This document shows, piece after piece, positions 38,854 through 50,100 of a DNA stretch of 64,000 nucleotides. Source of the stretch: Trichoplax sp. H2 (taxonomy: Eukaryota; Placozoa; Uniplacotomia; Trichoplacea). How positions within the stretch are numbered: the stretch's first letter is position 1; the number at the start of each line of letters is the position of its first letter. The DNA is taken from NCBI GenBank assembly GCA_003344405.1, contig NOWV01000018.1:124001-188000 (forward strand), in the 5' to 3' direction. The translations under genes were made by a program, and so were the position numbers. The notes beneath the pieces are model-generated. The model was given only the letters and a program-made list of their open reading frames with translations, did not search any database and was not told the DNA's origin.

Positions 38854-41800
38854 ATGTCAAACGCCTCATATGTCGATAAGGATGTCAATCTAAACTACCT
38901 TTATGATGAGGTACATATTTTACAAGTCTGGCAGAGCTATATTTTACGGGAACTGCAACAGGTGCGATTTTACGTTGGTCACACAGTTGATGGCACTTCA
39001 CAAGATGGTACCTTGTCGCATTTATTGGATAACATGTCTCTATCTGGAAGAAGCGGTGCGTTATTAGTCACTAGCGATGGTCAATTATATCAATGCGCTG
39101 ATTATTCTATTTCTATCTGCGGCGCTGTGAACTACGAAAGTAACATACAAGGCGGGTATGATGCAGTCACAAGCAATTTGGAAACCGTATTCAAACAAAT
39201 AATAGAATGGAATAATTTGAATCCAAGTGCTTCCATCATCTCACAAAAAATAATTTTTCCCCTTCAAACGCGTTATAACCATTGGACCTTAGGCTGTCTC
39301 ACACTAAACTTTTCAGGCCAATCTTTGCTCAATAAAGCTGAGATAAGCGTTTATGATCCATTTGGTGAAGGTAGTATCCGCGATTCGGTAAAGGTTAGAA
39401 TAGAAAATTTACTGAAAGAGGTCTTTAACTCCTCGGCCTCAAATGTTCAACTCGATATGAAGGATAATTCAGATCATATCAGACAACAATATGACGGTAC
39501 CTCTTGTGGCGCTATTACTGCAGAGAATGGTAAAGACTTGTTGAACGGCGGTAAGGAACGATTACAAAAGGAATACTACAATCATATATCGAGAAATGAT
39601 CTTCGCTTACGACATTTGAAAGAAGTCAATACTCCTCAATTTGCTCGAAGGCAATGGCAAGCACAATATAGTGATATAAAAGGCGATAAAGAAATCCAAA
39701 ACAAAGAACAAGTCAAGGAATCTTTGATAAAATGGATGAAAAATCTACAGGTCAAAGATAAATATAAAGTAAAGATGTCATTCAGAGCTTTATACAACAT
39801 TAGTAAAGAAATGATGAAAGATAAAGGAGAAAACCTGTTTAAAAGATTAGCTGTCTTACGGAAGAAAGAAAGGGAGAAACCGAATAAAAAAAATCAAAAA
39901 GAGTCAGGAAATGGCGAGACGAAAACACTAAATCAATCAGGTTTAATTACCGCAGAAATAAACGAGATAGAAAAATGCCTACACATACCATTCGGTAATC
40001 CGGGCCAACTTGATGCTTTATCTCAAACTGGTGTAGACCCTGCCAGATCGATATTGACCTATTTAAAAAAATTTTTTAATAATCATAAACAATCACTAGT
40101 TGAAGCTAATATTTATAGTTCAATTCTGGACGGCGCCAATCAATGGCAAGAAGGTAGCAGAAAATTTCTTGAGGATTTCTCCAAAACTTACGAAAATCAC
40201 AAAAACGCAGGTGTTGCATCCGCCGAAGGAACTGACCATCAAACCAGACAATTAAAATTAAAACTATTCTATTTCCCATCGCTAAATTCACTATTTCAGG
40301 ATTGTGGCTGCTCTGATGCAAGCTATATTCAAATAGAAAATGATATCACTACGATAAAGTCAGATGATGAAACTGCGATTAATCTTCTACGCAAACAGAT
40401 TATTCTTGAACTAAAAGACAAGACAGCCGGTCTTGGACAATGGGTTTGCACCGAAAGTAATTATCAAACTGGTGTTAAAGAACTGTTAGATGAGAAAATC
40501 ATTGCACAAGCCCAAATGTTCTCTCTAAGCTTTAGTCGAAAAGTGACAGACTTACTCGTTAAGAGTATCGATATATATTACCGAAGGCAAATTAGAGCAA
40601 AACCACATCCCCCGTCACAAACAGGGTCTGCTGGGACACACTTAGAAGAAAACGTGCAAGCCTACTTTTTAGCATACATGATTACCGGCACTGTAGATCC
40701 TATTTTAGAACGAGATGATTATGACAGTTTAACACTGCAGGCCGAACCCCAAGGGTTTAAAACAGACGATTTTGTTGTTACTTTTGGAAAAGAAAGTGAA
40801 GGAAATAGATCCCGTCTCGTATGCCAAGTTAAACGTTCCTTAAAGAATGGTCTTGGGAAAGCAATCAGCCAGGCCTGGGAGGATTTTGACAACCCACAAA
40901 AATTTAACCCCAAAAGAGACTATATTGTATTTGTGACCGAAACGTACTCAGGATTAGAGAATCTAAAACAAATGATAAAAGGAGTTCATTCATCGAGCGA
41001 CGATGTAAATCACTTTCGCAATAGCATTTTTGGAGAAGACGAGAAAGCATATAGTAATATTCATGACATTATCTTAGAAGAGGCATGCATAGATAGGCAT
41101 GACGGTCAGATTAATCAAAAAGTGTTCAATTTCTTACAAAGAGTAAAAATTTTAGAATTTACCCAAGGTCATATAAGTAATATCAAAACTATAATAGGCA
41201 ATTACAAAAATTGCAATACAGATGAAGCCCTAAAAACGTGGAACTCACTGTGTAAAGAAGTCGCCAAAGATAACGAAAGGGCTGGAATAATCACTCGCGA
41301 GCCCTTACCGGAACGCTATGAAAAACTCTTCGCTAAAATACAAATCGTCACTATATCAGACATAGATTTATTTGGAGAAGAAAACTTTCCACCAGTAAAT
41401 GATTATTTTACCGGCAGACAAAAGGACTTAATAAAAATGAAAGAGAAGCTATTCTCTCCAGATCCTAAAAAAAAGGAAGAAGAGAAAAAATTGCTCACCC
41501 TTCTAGGTTTAGGTGGAGTCGGAAAAACTTATTTAGCGCTGAAATTTCTTCATAACGCCAAAGACCACCACGAAAGCATAAAATGTAGACTATTTTTTAA
41601 CGCCGACGATGAGGAAACTTTAACCAATTCATACATTGAATTGGCTCGTCATCTAAATATTCTATCAGGAAACTTGCAAATAGTAAGTCAAATCAGGAAA
41701 GTCAAAGGATGGCTTTGTAATAATACAGGCTGGATCATTTTATTCGATAATGCAACAATGAAATATAAAGACCTCATTAAATACATACCTCAAAAGGGAG

Positions 41801-43599
41801 GGTATATTGTTATCACAACACGCTGCGATAGCTTTGATGTCAACAAAATCCAAATTGATATAATGACAATAGAGGATTCCATCGAACTACTGGAGAAGGA
41901 AATAGGAGATTTCGAAAATGTCCTTGAAATGAATAAAGATGAACTCAATGAACTAGTTCAATTACTTGACTGTTTACCTTTAGCACTTGTTCAAGCAGCA
42001 GGCTATATTAAATTTAAATACATGAAAATCAGAGCATATATCAACTTATATAAAGAGAACTATGAGAAGCGAAAAGAAATGCTGGAATTTAATACCCCGG
42101 AACGCCCTAATCAACATATCCCAGTTTATCTCACTTGGGATATGAGTTTCAATGTAATTAAAAACACAGACTATGCTGAAAATATTATAACACTGTGTGC
42201 CTATCTGTCACCTAATGGTATCCACGAATCACTCTTGCTTCCTCTAACAGAGGGAAATCACAAAGCTCTAGATGAAGTATTAAAGACTCTATTCAGTCTA
42301 TCATTGGTTAAAAGAATAGGATATGAAGTAATTAGCATTCACAAAGTTTTACAAGAGGTGATTCAAGTCAAACAAAGGCAAGACGAAAAACATAAGCAAT
42401 GGATCGAGAAAGCAATAGATATCCTTGCCGAGAAATTCAAATGGGACAGAAACAAAAAGGACTCTATCGATTTAGCTAAAAGTTTAATTGTCCACATTAC
42501 ATGCGCCTTAGATCTGGCCAAAGAAGCTAATCTTAATTCTAATAAAATAACGTTTTTATTACATAGAATTGGTGTCTACTATTTGGATATCGAAAGCCTA
42601 AACTCACTGGCTGAGGGCTATTTAAGGCGTTCGTTAGAGGGAAATACTGGCGACAGCGATATTAGGCAAAGAACATATCGACAACTATTTAAGTGTCTAA
42701 TTCGTGCAGAAAATTATACTGAAGCAAAAGAAATACTTGAAATAATTTTACCGGCAGACGAAAAAAATTATTCAATAGATGATCACTGCAATTTGGCTCT
42801 CTTATTAATGAATTCCAAAGGCGTACTAGTTGTCAAAGCTATCATTGGATACTTCACTTTACCGCCATCAAGGCATGGATCAGTCGAGATCTATTCGGGA
42901 CAGAAAAAGCGAGAACATTTAAAGGAAGCGCAAAAGCAACTAGGCGAGGCACGAAAAAAGATTGAAGAAAATAACAGTCATCAAAATGGGGCGGTACATG
43001 CCAAGGTACTTCATTACTCAGGCCTCTGTTTATATAAACAGAAGCAGTATAATGAAGCAAAAAGTTTTTTTGACAATTCCTTGAAACTAAAACGCGATTA
43101 TTACAATGAAGATCACTTTGAAATTGCTCGAACCCATCATGAAATTGGGCGTTGTTACTATATACAAAAGCAGTATGAAAACTCTATAAAAGAATTCGAC
43201 GAAGCTCTTAGAATCAGGCGAAAATATTATAATAGTACGCAAACATTATCCACTTTAATTTATTTAGCTAAGTCATATAAGAACACCGGTGAAGTAGAAA
43301 AGCGTAAACTGGCAATAACGCTATTAGAGGAAGGACTCAAAATTCAAGACAGATTAAAGCTTTCGCAAGATATTACATTGACATTGCTTGCAAAAATTTC
43401 TTTTGATTTAAAAAGAAGAGAGGATAGTATCCGTTACATTGAAAGAATAAGCAATAAAAGTAAATTATCTAGGGAACTCAAGTCCGTTGGCGAAACCGAC
43501 GTTATTAATTTTTCTAAACAAGAACCCAAACTCTCAACTGAAGAAGCCTTAACTGACAACTCCGAAAACACGGACAGTGTAGAAATATCCGATGATTAA
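38854..43599 (+). CDS. STAND NTPase: Ulp1-like protease + PD-(D/E)XK-like nuclease + NB-ARC + TPR, intronless
   Basis: One uninterrupted frame of 1581 residues from the first ATG (38854); the frame is open slightly further upstream. Domains: (1) residues about 60-250, Ulp1/C48-like cysteine peptidase with all four expected positions, His143 (NHWTLG), Asp168 (VYDPFGE), Gln212 and Cys218 (QYDGTSCGA). (2) about 370-590, helical, unassigned. (3) about 590-740, PD-(D/E)XK-like nuclease with Glu598 (GTHLEENVQ), Asp638/639 (FKTDDFVV) and Gln658-x-Lys660 (CQVKRS), as in the Cap4/DUF4297 type found on bacterial STAND and CBASS proteins. (4) about 845-1190, NB-ARC: Walker A GLGGVGKT (Lys891), Walker B WIILFDNA (Asp965), sensor ITTR, DCLPLAL, and an MHD-like IHK (His1163). 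(5) about 1240-1540, TPRs (YSGLCLYKQKQYNEAKSFF), then an acidic Ser-rich tail. AATAAA lies near 43674. Read as a ligand-triggered switch with two effector domains; function is inference. Relatives could be bacterial Avs-like or Rickettsiales effector proteins. Confidence 0.85.
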   Translation: MSNASYVDKDVNLNYLYDEVHILQVWQSYILRELQQVRFYVGHTVDGTSQDGTLSHLLDNMSLSGRSGALLVTSDGQLYQCADYSISICGAVNYESNIQGGYDAVTSNLETVFKQIIEWNNLNPSASIISQKIIFPLQTRYNHWTLGCLTLNFSGQSLLNKAEISVYDPFGEGSIRDSVKVRIENLLKEVFNSSASNVQLDMKDNSDHIRQQYDGTSCGAITAENGKDLLNGGKERLQKEYYNHISRNDLRLRHLKEVNTPQFARRQWQAQYSDIKGDKEIQNKEQVKESLIKWMKNLQVKDKYKVKMSFRALYNISKEMMKDKGENLFKRLAVLRKKEREKPNKKNQKESGNGETKTLNQSGLITAEINEIEKCLHIPFGNPGQLDALSQTGVDPARSILTYLKKFFNNHKQSLVEANIYSSILDGANQWQEGSRKFLEDFSKTYENHKNAGVASAEGTDHQTRQLKLKLFYFPSLNSLFQDCGCSDASYIQIENDITTIKSDDETAINLLRKQIILELKDKTAGLGQWVCTESNYQTGVKELLDEKIIAQAQMFSLSFSRKVTDLLVKSIDIYYRRQIRAKPHPPSQTGSAGTHLEENVQAYFLAYMITGTVDPILERDDYDSLTLQAEPQGFKTDDFVVTFGKESEGNRSRLVCQVKRSLKNGLGKAISQAWEDFDNPQKFNPKRDYIVFVTETYSGLENLKQMIKGVHSSSDDVNHFRNSIFGEDEKAYSNIHDIILEEACIDRHDGQINQKVFNFLQRVKILEFTQGHISNIKTIIGNYKNCNTDEALKTWNSLCKEVAKDNERAGIITREPLPERYEKLFAKIQIVTISDIDLFGEENFPPVNDYFTGRQKDLIKMKEKLFSPDPKKKEEEKKLLTLLGLGGVGKTYLALKFLHNAKDHHESIKCRLFFNADDEETLTNSYIELARHLNILSGNLQIVSQIRKVKGWLCNNTGWIILFDNATMKYKDLIKYIPQKGGYIVITTRCDSFDVNKIQIDIMTIEDSIELLEKEIGDFENVLEMNKDELNELVQLLDCLPLALVQAAGYIKFKYMKIRAYINLYKENYEKRKEMLEFNTPERPNQHIPVYLTWDMSFNVIKNTDYAENIITLCAYLSPNGIHESLLLPLTEGNHKALDEVLKTLFSLSLVKRIGYEVISIHKVLQEVIQVKQRQDEKHKQWIEKAIDILAEKFKWDRNKKDSIDLAKSLIVHITCALDLAKEANLNSNKITFLLHRIGVYYLDIESLNSLAEGYLRRSLEGNTGDSDIRQRTYRQLFKCLIRAENYTEAKEILEIILPADEKNYSIDDHCNLALLLMNSKGVLVVKAIIGYFTLPPSRHGSVEIYSGQKKREHLKEAQKQLGEARKKIEENNSHQNGAVHAKVLHYSGLCLYKQKQYNEAKSFFDNSLKLKRDYYNEDHFEIARTHHEIGRCYYIQKQYENSIKEFDEALRIRRKYYNSTQTLSTLIYLAKSYKNTGEVEKRKLAITLLEEGLKIQDRLKLSQDITLTLLAKISFDLKRREDSIRYIERISNKSKLSRELKSVGETDVINFSKQEPKLSTEEALTDNSENTDSVEISDD

Positions 43600-46500
43600 C
43601 GTATTTAGACGCGATCATCTGCATACCCTGGAAAAAAATATTACAAAAAGACCTTCAATTTCACTCCATCCAATAAAATAACAGACGCAGTCGTTGCCAT
43701 AATTTCTCAATGATCAACTAATTTACGTAATTTAAAATAGAACCTTAGTCTGAAAAGATGACGCGCTACAACCTATTAATAGGTACACTTAATTTAAATC
43801 AAGCTAGCACCGTAAGGAAATTTTTTCACTATCCTATCTGAAGACTAGCATGGCAAGTTTAGAATAAGAATATAGAACAGAAAAAAAGTGATACAACACT
43901 AACCCATCACTATTCAGATATTTCGGACAATTTTTCTCCTACACTTATTTTACATTTGATCGTTATCATTACAATAAGCATATTCCGACGGTATAGTTTG
44001 TAATTGGTTCTATGACAAGAATTTGTGATCTATATCTTTTCGGTTCCCAACGCTATACAAATCGATGACTACAATTTATATATATAGACTGTCGTACTAT
44101 CATACTATGCTATCCTTTACAAGCACTATTGCAACTACTGGTAAATACATAACACTTAAGATTTTCTTCTTTTAGTCAAGTTTACAATACTTTAAATAAA
44201 CTGAAAATGAATAGACAAGTAAATGAAATAATGATGTCAGTTCTAGAATATACTTGTATGTTTTTTTCTCGGTGTCGTTGTCACACTATTAAGCTATGTG
44301 TATCAACTGTTATTAGTGATCACGCAATATTTGATCAGGTAATCATTCCTAAGAAACGTTTGGGTGCATATCAAGCCCAGTCGTAGAGAGATTTAGCATC
44401 TTTAGCCTTTGCCTGTACAAGACAAGAGTTAATTATATCTTCGATCTACATAAGATGCGAGCTCCAAAATCCAGTGTTTTAGGACTATCAGTAGCGAAAC
44501 ATATAAACCGGTGCTAAGTGGAACAACCTTTTATTGTATTAGTCTTAAAAAGGAATGATCTCATGTTTAATCATATTATTATCATCACTTATAAAAATGT
44601 AGTGAATAGGCTTGTCATAGAACTATAAGATAGTTATCACTAGATAACTTATCTTAAAATTTGCTGATAGCAATTTTATCTACGATTTTATTCATCAGTA
44701 ATGTTAGCTTGGTGTTTTGTAGCTAAACTATAAATTCGTTGATATTTCAATAAATTTGGATCTTATAGTTTAATCTGATTAGAGACATATGTCAACCATG
44801 AGTATATCTTCCTGAGATAGGGATAATCAGCACAGTATTTAGAGTAGCATAGAGACAGATGCCAGGAAGTGTACAATAGGTGCAGATTTGTTATTTTGAT
44901 ATCGTTGCAAACTTCAATTTGTAACAGGGCCATATTGGTTTAATGCCTAACAGATATTGGATTGATTAAGTGAGTGAAATAGCTGTCGTAGCAAATTTAA
45001 TGATAAAGGCAGGCTAATTGGATAAAATTGAAATATTTCACAACCGCGCTGGAAAGTATCCCTGCTAACTCCCAGCGGATATCATAGAGTTCTTGCTATC
45101 TCGTCCATCAGTTAGCGGCTCCGTAAATTGACCACAGACGCTAACTCAGTCAAGTCCGGTAATATTATGTGTACAGTAGTCTAGTGCGACGTCTGGAGAC
45201 AGGGACAAGGATTGCAATATATGGAATAATACCTGAGTTCTTAGAATCACAATCAATGGTAACTAGGGCAGTTCTTGTAAATGCAATACTGATAGAACCT
45301 TATCCTTCTAAATATTATTGACTTCATTAATAAATGTAATTTAGTATATCTCATTAGAAGCAAAACGTTCATGTTGATGAATTAATTTATAAATACAATA
45401 CTGATTTGTCATGGAACACCTTTTCATTTTTTGCTACCATAAAGTTGGATATACGCGTATTAAGAACATATATACAGTACGTAGTTGTGATTATGATATT
45501 AGTAATGGTATGAATGGCACATGACTACTAATTTAAAAATGACCAAGTCCATCTCGATAAGCATGCTTTTGCATGAAATAATATCTACATTGATGCTTAA
45601 TCAATCCTAACTCAGTAATAAGTTGAATTCACGATATATAGCAATAGCAAATATTGTAGTGTAGTATTATAAATGATTGGATCCATGGCATAACTTCGTA
45701 AACCAACTCTATTCTACTATAGCGCTGCATAGTATACTGTTCCGAATTTTCATGTTAACATTAATTACACAATGCATTTTTTGTCTTTAAATCTGAAAGA
45801 GTAACGAAAATGACCTTTACTTGTAAGGCTTTGATTCACAATAACAGATAGCTAACATTGTCAGATTTGATATCCTACTCATCAGCTACTTAAATTTTAT
45901 TACGAGATACTAGTCTAATGTAAACTGCATCTTAAAATTAATTTCCTCTTAATAATGCAAACACAAGAATTCTTAAAGCTTTCAACATGAATCAATTAAC
46001 ATCATATTCAGATTCTAATACATCATAATCTTACACCGTAATTAATAATGCTATACATCATACCTTTTTCATACATTTCGTTTCACATTAAACATTATTG
46101 CACATGTAAACTCCCTCAATTATAGTGGTTTATTTAAGCCAATAGACAGGAGTATCACAATAGTGTTTCGTTTACTTGCATCGTATAGTAAGAAAGTGGC
46201 ACAGGTGTAATTTCCGCTTACTGCGACCGACCATACAATAAAGTAATTTTACTGGTGACTGATACCAAAATCAGAAATCACGAATATAAGTAACCGACTA
46301 AAGGAAACGTAAAGGGAAAATTTATACTAAATTACTAAAGAAAAGAATGATAAATGTAGAAATTAGTAGTAGATTTAATACTGTAGTCCAGACTGGGGGC
46401 ATAATTAACGAATTCTACACTATAGTATCCCGCTAAGTACTGTTGTATACTGTACAAGTGTACATCAAGCAGATATAATCGTTCGTGAAAGTAGCTGGGA

Positions 46501-47135
46501 CTACTGTACTAAAGGAAAGAGAAAGATAGAATAGAATTAGCAATAGATTCATTATGCTGTACCTGATTTTCATATTAAGGTTAATGCACAATATATTTAC
46601 TATGTCTTTAAAGTCCGATAGAGTGACAAAAGTGACCCTTTTCTTGAAAGCTTTAATTCACAATAACTGAACGAAAATGGTCAGACTCGATATTTTACTC
46701 ATACAATTAATTAATTTTATTAAGAGATACTGGTCCAGTGTAAACAGCATTCTAAAATTAAATTTCCTCTAAAAATGCAAGCACAAGAATTCTTAAAAAC
46801 TTTCGACAGGAATCAATTAATACCGTATTTAGATTCTAGTATATATTATAATCTTACACCGTAATTAAGAATACTATATACCGCTTCTGTCATACATTTC
46901 ATTTCACATTAAACATTTTCTTGCATATGCAATGGCTGTCAATTACAGTGGATCATTTAAGCTAACAGATATCATGCAATACCGTAAATTTACTGGATAT
47001 CAAATCAAAAATTACCAACATAAGAAATCAATTATTTTTAGTAAGGGTATAAATAAAGTTTTTTCCTCAATAAAATTACGATATTCATCGGCGAATTAAT
47101 TTCAAGAAATTAAGCACAGACTGGCTCGAAGGCAC
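43600..47135. other. Convergent spacer between the STAND gene and HAL
   Basis: 3.5 kb of very AT-rich sequence between two stop codons, unusually long for a convergent spacer here. I find no open frame with recognisable content. About a quarter of it is an old direct duplication (listed). Confidence 0.6.
45731..46970. repeat. Old direct duplication, two copies of about 415 bp
   Basis: Copy 1 about 45731-46147 and copy 2 about 46556-46970, roughly 820 bases apart. Shared words in order: TTTCATRTTAA, TGTCTTTAAA, TTCACAATAAC, CACAAGAATTCTTAAA, AATCTTACACCGTAATTAA, CATACATTTC, TTTCACATTAAACATT and CAATTAYAGTGG. Similarity appears to resume after a break (ACTGGTGACTGATACCAAA near 46251 versus ACTGGATATCAAATCAAAA near 46992). 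The copies are clearly diverged. Noncoding, origin unknown; it may be a dispersed repeat family. Confidence 0.85.
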
Positions 47136-50100
47136 TTATGGCTCTACTGCAGAATTGTATTTTTCCACATAAGGTTCTACAGCCTCCCAGACCTAAACAT
47201 TACCAACACAAGGACTCATTTACTCACAGCGAGCAATAACCGTTAAATTTATACTACAATACTAACTCGTAGCATTTATTTCCTCAATGATTAAAATGCT
47301 TATTAATAACGAAATTGAATGCGAAAGTTAGCGCGAAGGTATTTACCTTATTTTCTTTAAGCAACCTCGTAGCGGCTTCTATATCAGGAGAAATATATCT
47401 ATCCTTGTCCCAAGACCTAAAAAATATTAAAATTGGCGTAATCATCGTAACTTTCATTCGTTTATTATAAGTAGATTTGCTACTTTTCATTTTATAACTC
47501 ACTTGACTACACTGCGCACCAAAGCATGTACTTTTTCTAAAGGTTCTGTTGTCTTGAGAGGGCGTTGTAAATCGATTGCTTGACAAGCAGCGAGCAATTC
47601 AATAGCAACAACCTGTTCAACGTGCTCAACTACCTGTAATGCTTTCCTAGCAGCAAAACCTCCCATTGATACATGGTCTTCTTGGGCAGCAGAAGTTGAA
47701 ATGGAATCAACGGACGAAGGATGGGTTAGAACTTTATTTTCCGAAACTGAAAAGACAAGTAATACAAGTTAGCAGCTATTGAAAGTAGTCTTTGAAAATT
47801 TTACTCTATTATCACATATAATAACCAAATATAATCAACACCCAAATAAAGTAAAAAAATGTAGCAACTATGAATTACGTTCTGTATTGCTAGTACATAT
47901 ATCAACGGAGCGACATGATCCATTAAAGTATTACCTAACGCGGCTGCAGTACAGTGAGCAATCATAAAACCTGAAATAAAATATAATATTATACTCATAT
48001 ACATAACATGTTAATAGTCAGCTAAAAGGAGAACAAATCATACAGCAATTTTACGCGTAATACCGGAATTTAGGCCGCCCTCTTTAACAAGAAAAGCAGG
48101 AAGATCGTTCAGTCCTATAATAGATAACACATGGGAAAAAGTAATAGTACACCGCTAGTTAATATTTAATATCATGAGATTTTTAGTTTAGACGATAGTC
48201 TTGATAGTCAATCTAATTAATAACTGATGTTTAGAGTAGTTGGCTGTTGCGAAATGTACGCACGACGTTGTTGCTAGCAATGACGTAGCTTACCAGGATT
48301 TAGCATCCTCTCAATTCTTCGTTCGCTAATATTTGCAAGTTCGTGAACGCCAATTGCAAGATAGTCTAACATCTAACGTTATAATAAGTATGAACAATTA
48401 CTGGCATAGCAATTTCAGAATAACAACAGAGGACGCAGAATCATAAATTCAAAGTTCCATGTAAATCTAGAAATGATCCTAAATACTATGTTCCTACTAT
48501 CAATGAATACGTGTATATCAATTATATAGTACAATTTACCTTTGCAGGATATTCCCCGTGAAAATTTCCTCCAGATATTATTTCTCGATTTTTCCAAAAA
48601 ACAATCTACGATATAAATGCTCAGGAATTTTATCCGCTCAATTTCTAAATTCTACAACGGGTTTTATCATTTATAACTCAGCGATGAACATCAAAAAAGT
48701 CCGTACAGAATAAATTAATTTCAAGATTTTAAGGATACAGGGTTATCAGTGGCACTATTCATTTCGTTTGTTATTGTTTCGCTAACAAATTTTATCGTAT
48801 CATGAACAACCCCATGTACTTGCGGTATACACCGTAGGGAATAACAGTCTTGAACACGCGCGTAATCATTTTCATCGCCTGTAGTTGCATTAATCATTTT
48901 AAGACTTAAACGCTAGTAGAATTGATTAACATTACAATGCACTCCCTCTAATATCTTCAATTGTTACGTTTATATTCCTAACATTATAATTTAATAATTT
49001 AGACTACAATTTACTCACTTGTTAATCCAGATGGGTACATAGAAGAACGTAAGACGGCCCTTAATCTAGCCGCAACTTCATTTTGACCTTTATGGAGCCG
49101 AACAGCGTGCAGCTTGGGATCAAAAGCTTTAACAATTCCTTTCAGGCTTTCTAAAGTGAGGGCAGCTACAATATCTGCTTGACGAGCAATCCTTTGGGCA
49201 CGGTAAACAGCTAATAACAACATAAAAATCAATATGGAATAAATTTAAGTATATTTTTAACGGTAACATTTACAAATCGTAAATGTCATAATATTATAAA
49301 AGTATGAGAACGACATCACACTAGCGAAATAGTTCAAGCATTATGTCATGTAATCATGGTAAAGCATAAATAGAGTATAAAAATTTACCAGTACATCCAA
49401 CAGAAGTTATTAATTGAGTGCCGTTGATCAATGCCAATCCCTATAAAGATAAAATAATTTTCATTGTACATATATATTCTCGATATTCATCTCCAAAAGC
49501 CAATCATTAATAAATTGTATAACATTACATCCATACATCCAACAAAGTCTAACAAGATTTACCTCTTTAGGTCCGAGATTGACCGTCTTAAGACCATGAA
49601 ATTTTAGGACCTAAAAAAATATATTTAATATTAAAAATTTATGGCAGAGCTAATATCGATATGTATAATTAATTCAAAACTGTCGTAGGACCATCTTAGA
49701 TCTCCATTTGCAGTCAAAATTCGCTTAATGCTACCACAGGTCAATAGTCAGAGGAGGTTATTGATTGTGTGGATTAGCTCTGTATGTAAGAACATGTCTT
49801 AAATACCGCAACGTGGATACTAAAATAACTCACTAATTTCACTAAACTTTTAAAACATTGCGAGTATTATAACTAAAAATTTCGATAACACGAATAATAA
49901 CATAATCTGTCTACTGCATGCGAAATACCGAGTGTGTAAGGTATCTCTAAGCGAGTATAATCTGGAAAGGGACAAGAGGAATACATTGCAAATTAGACAA
50001 ACTATCATAACCAGCAAACATGTACCACAACTGCACTGAGTAAACCTTCATGTACTGAAATGGTCATCTAGATTAGGTAACGGATTAAGGGAATTCGACT

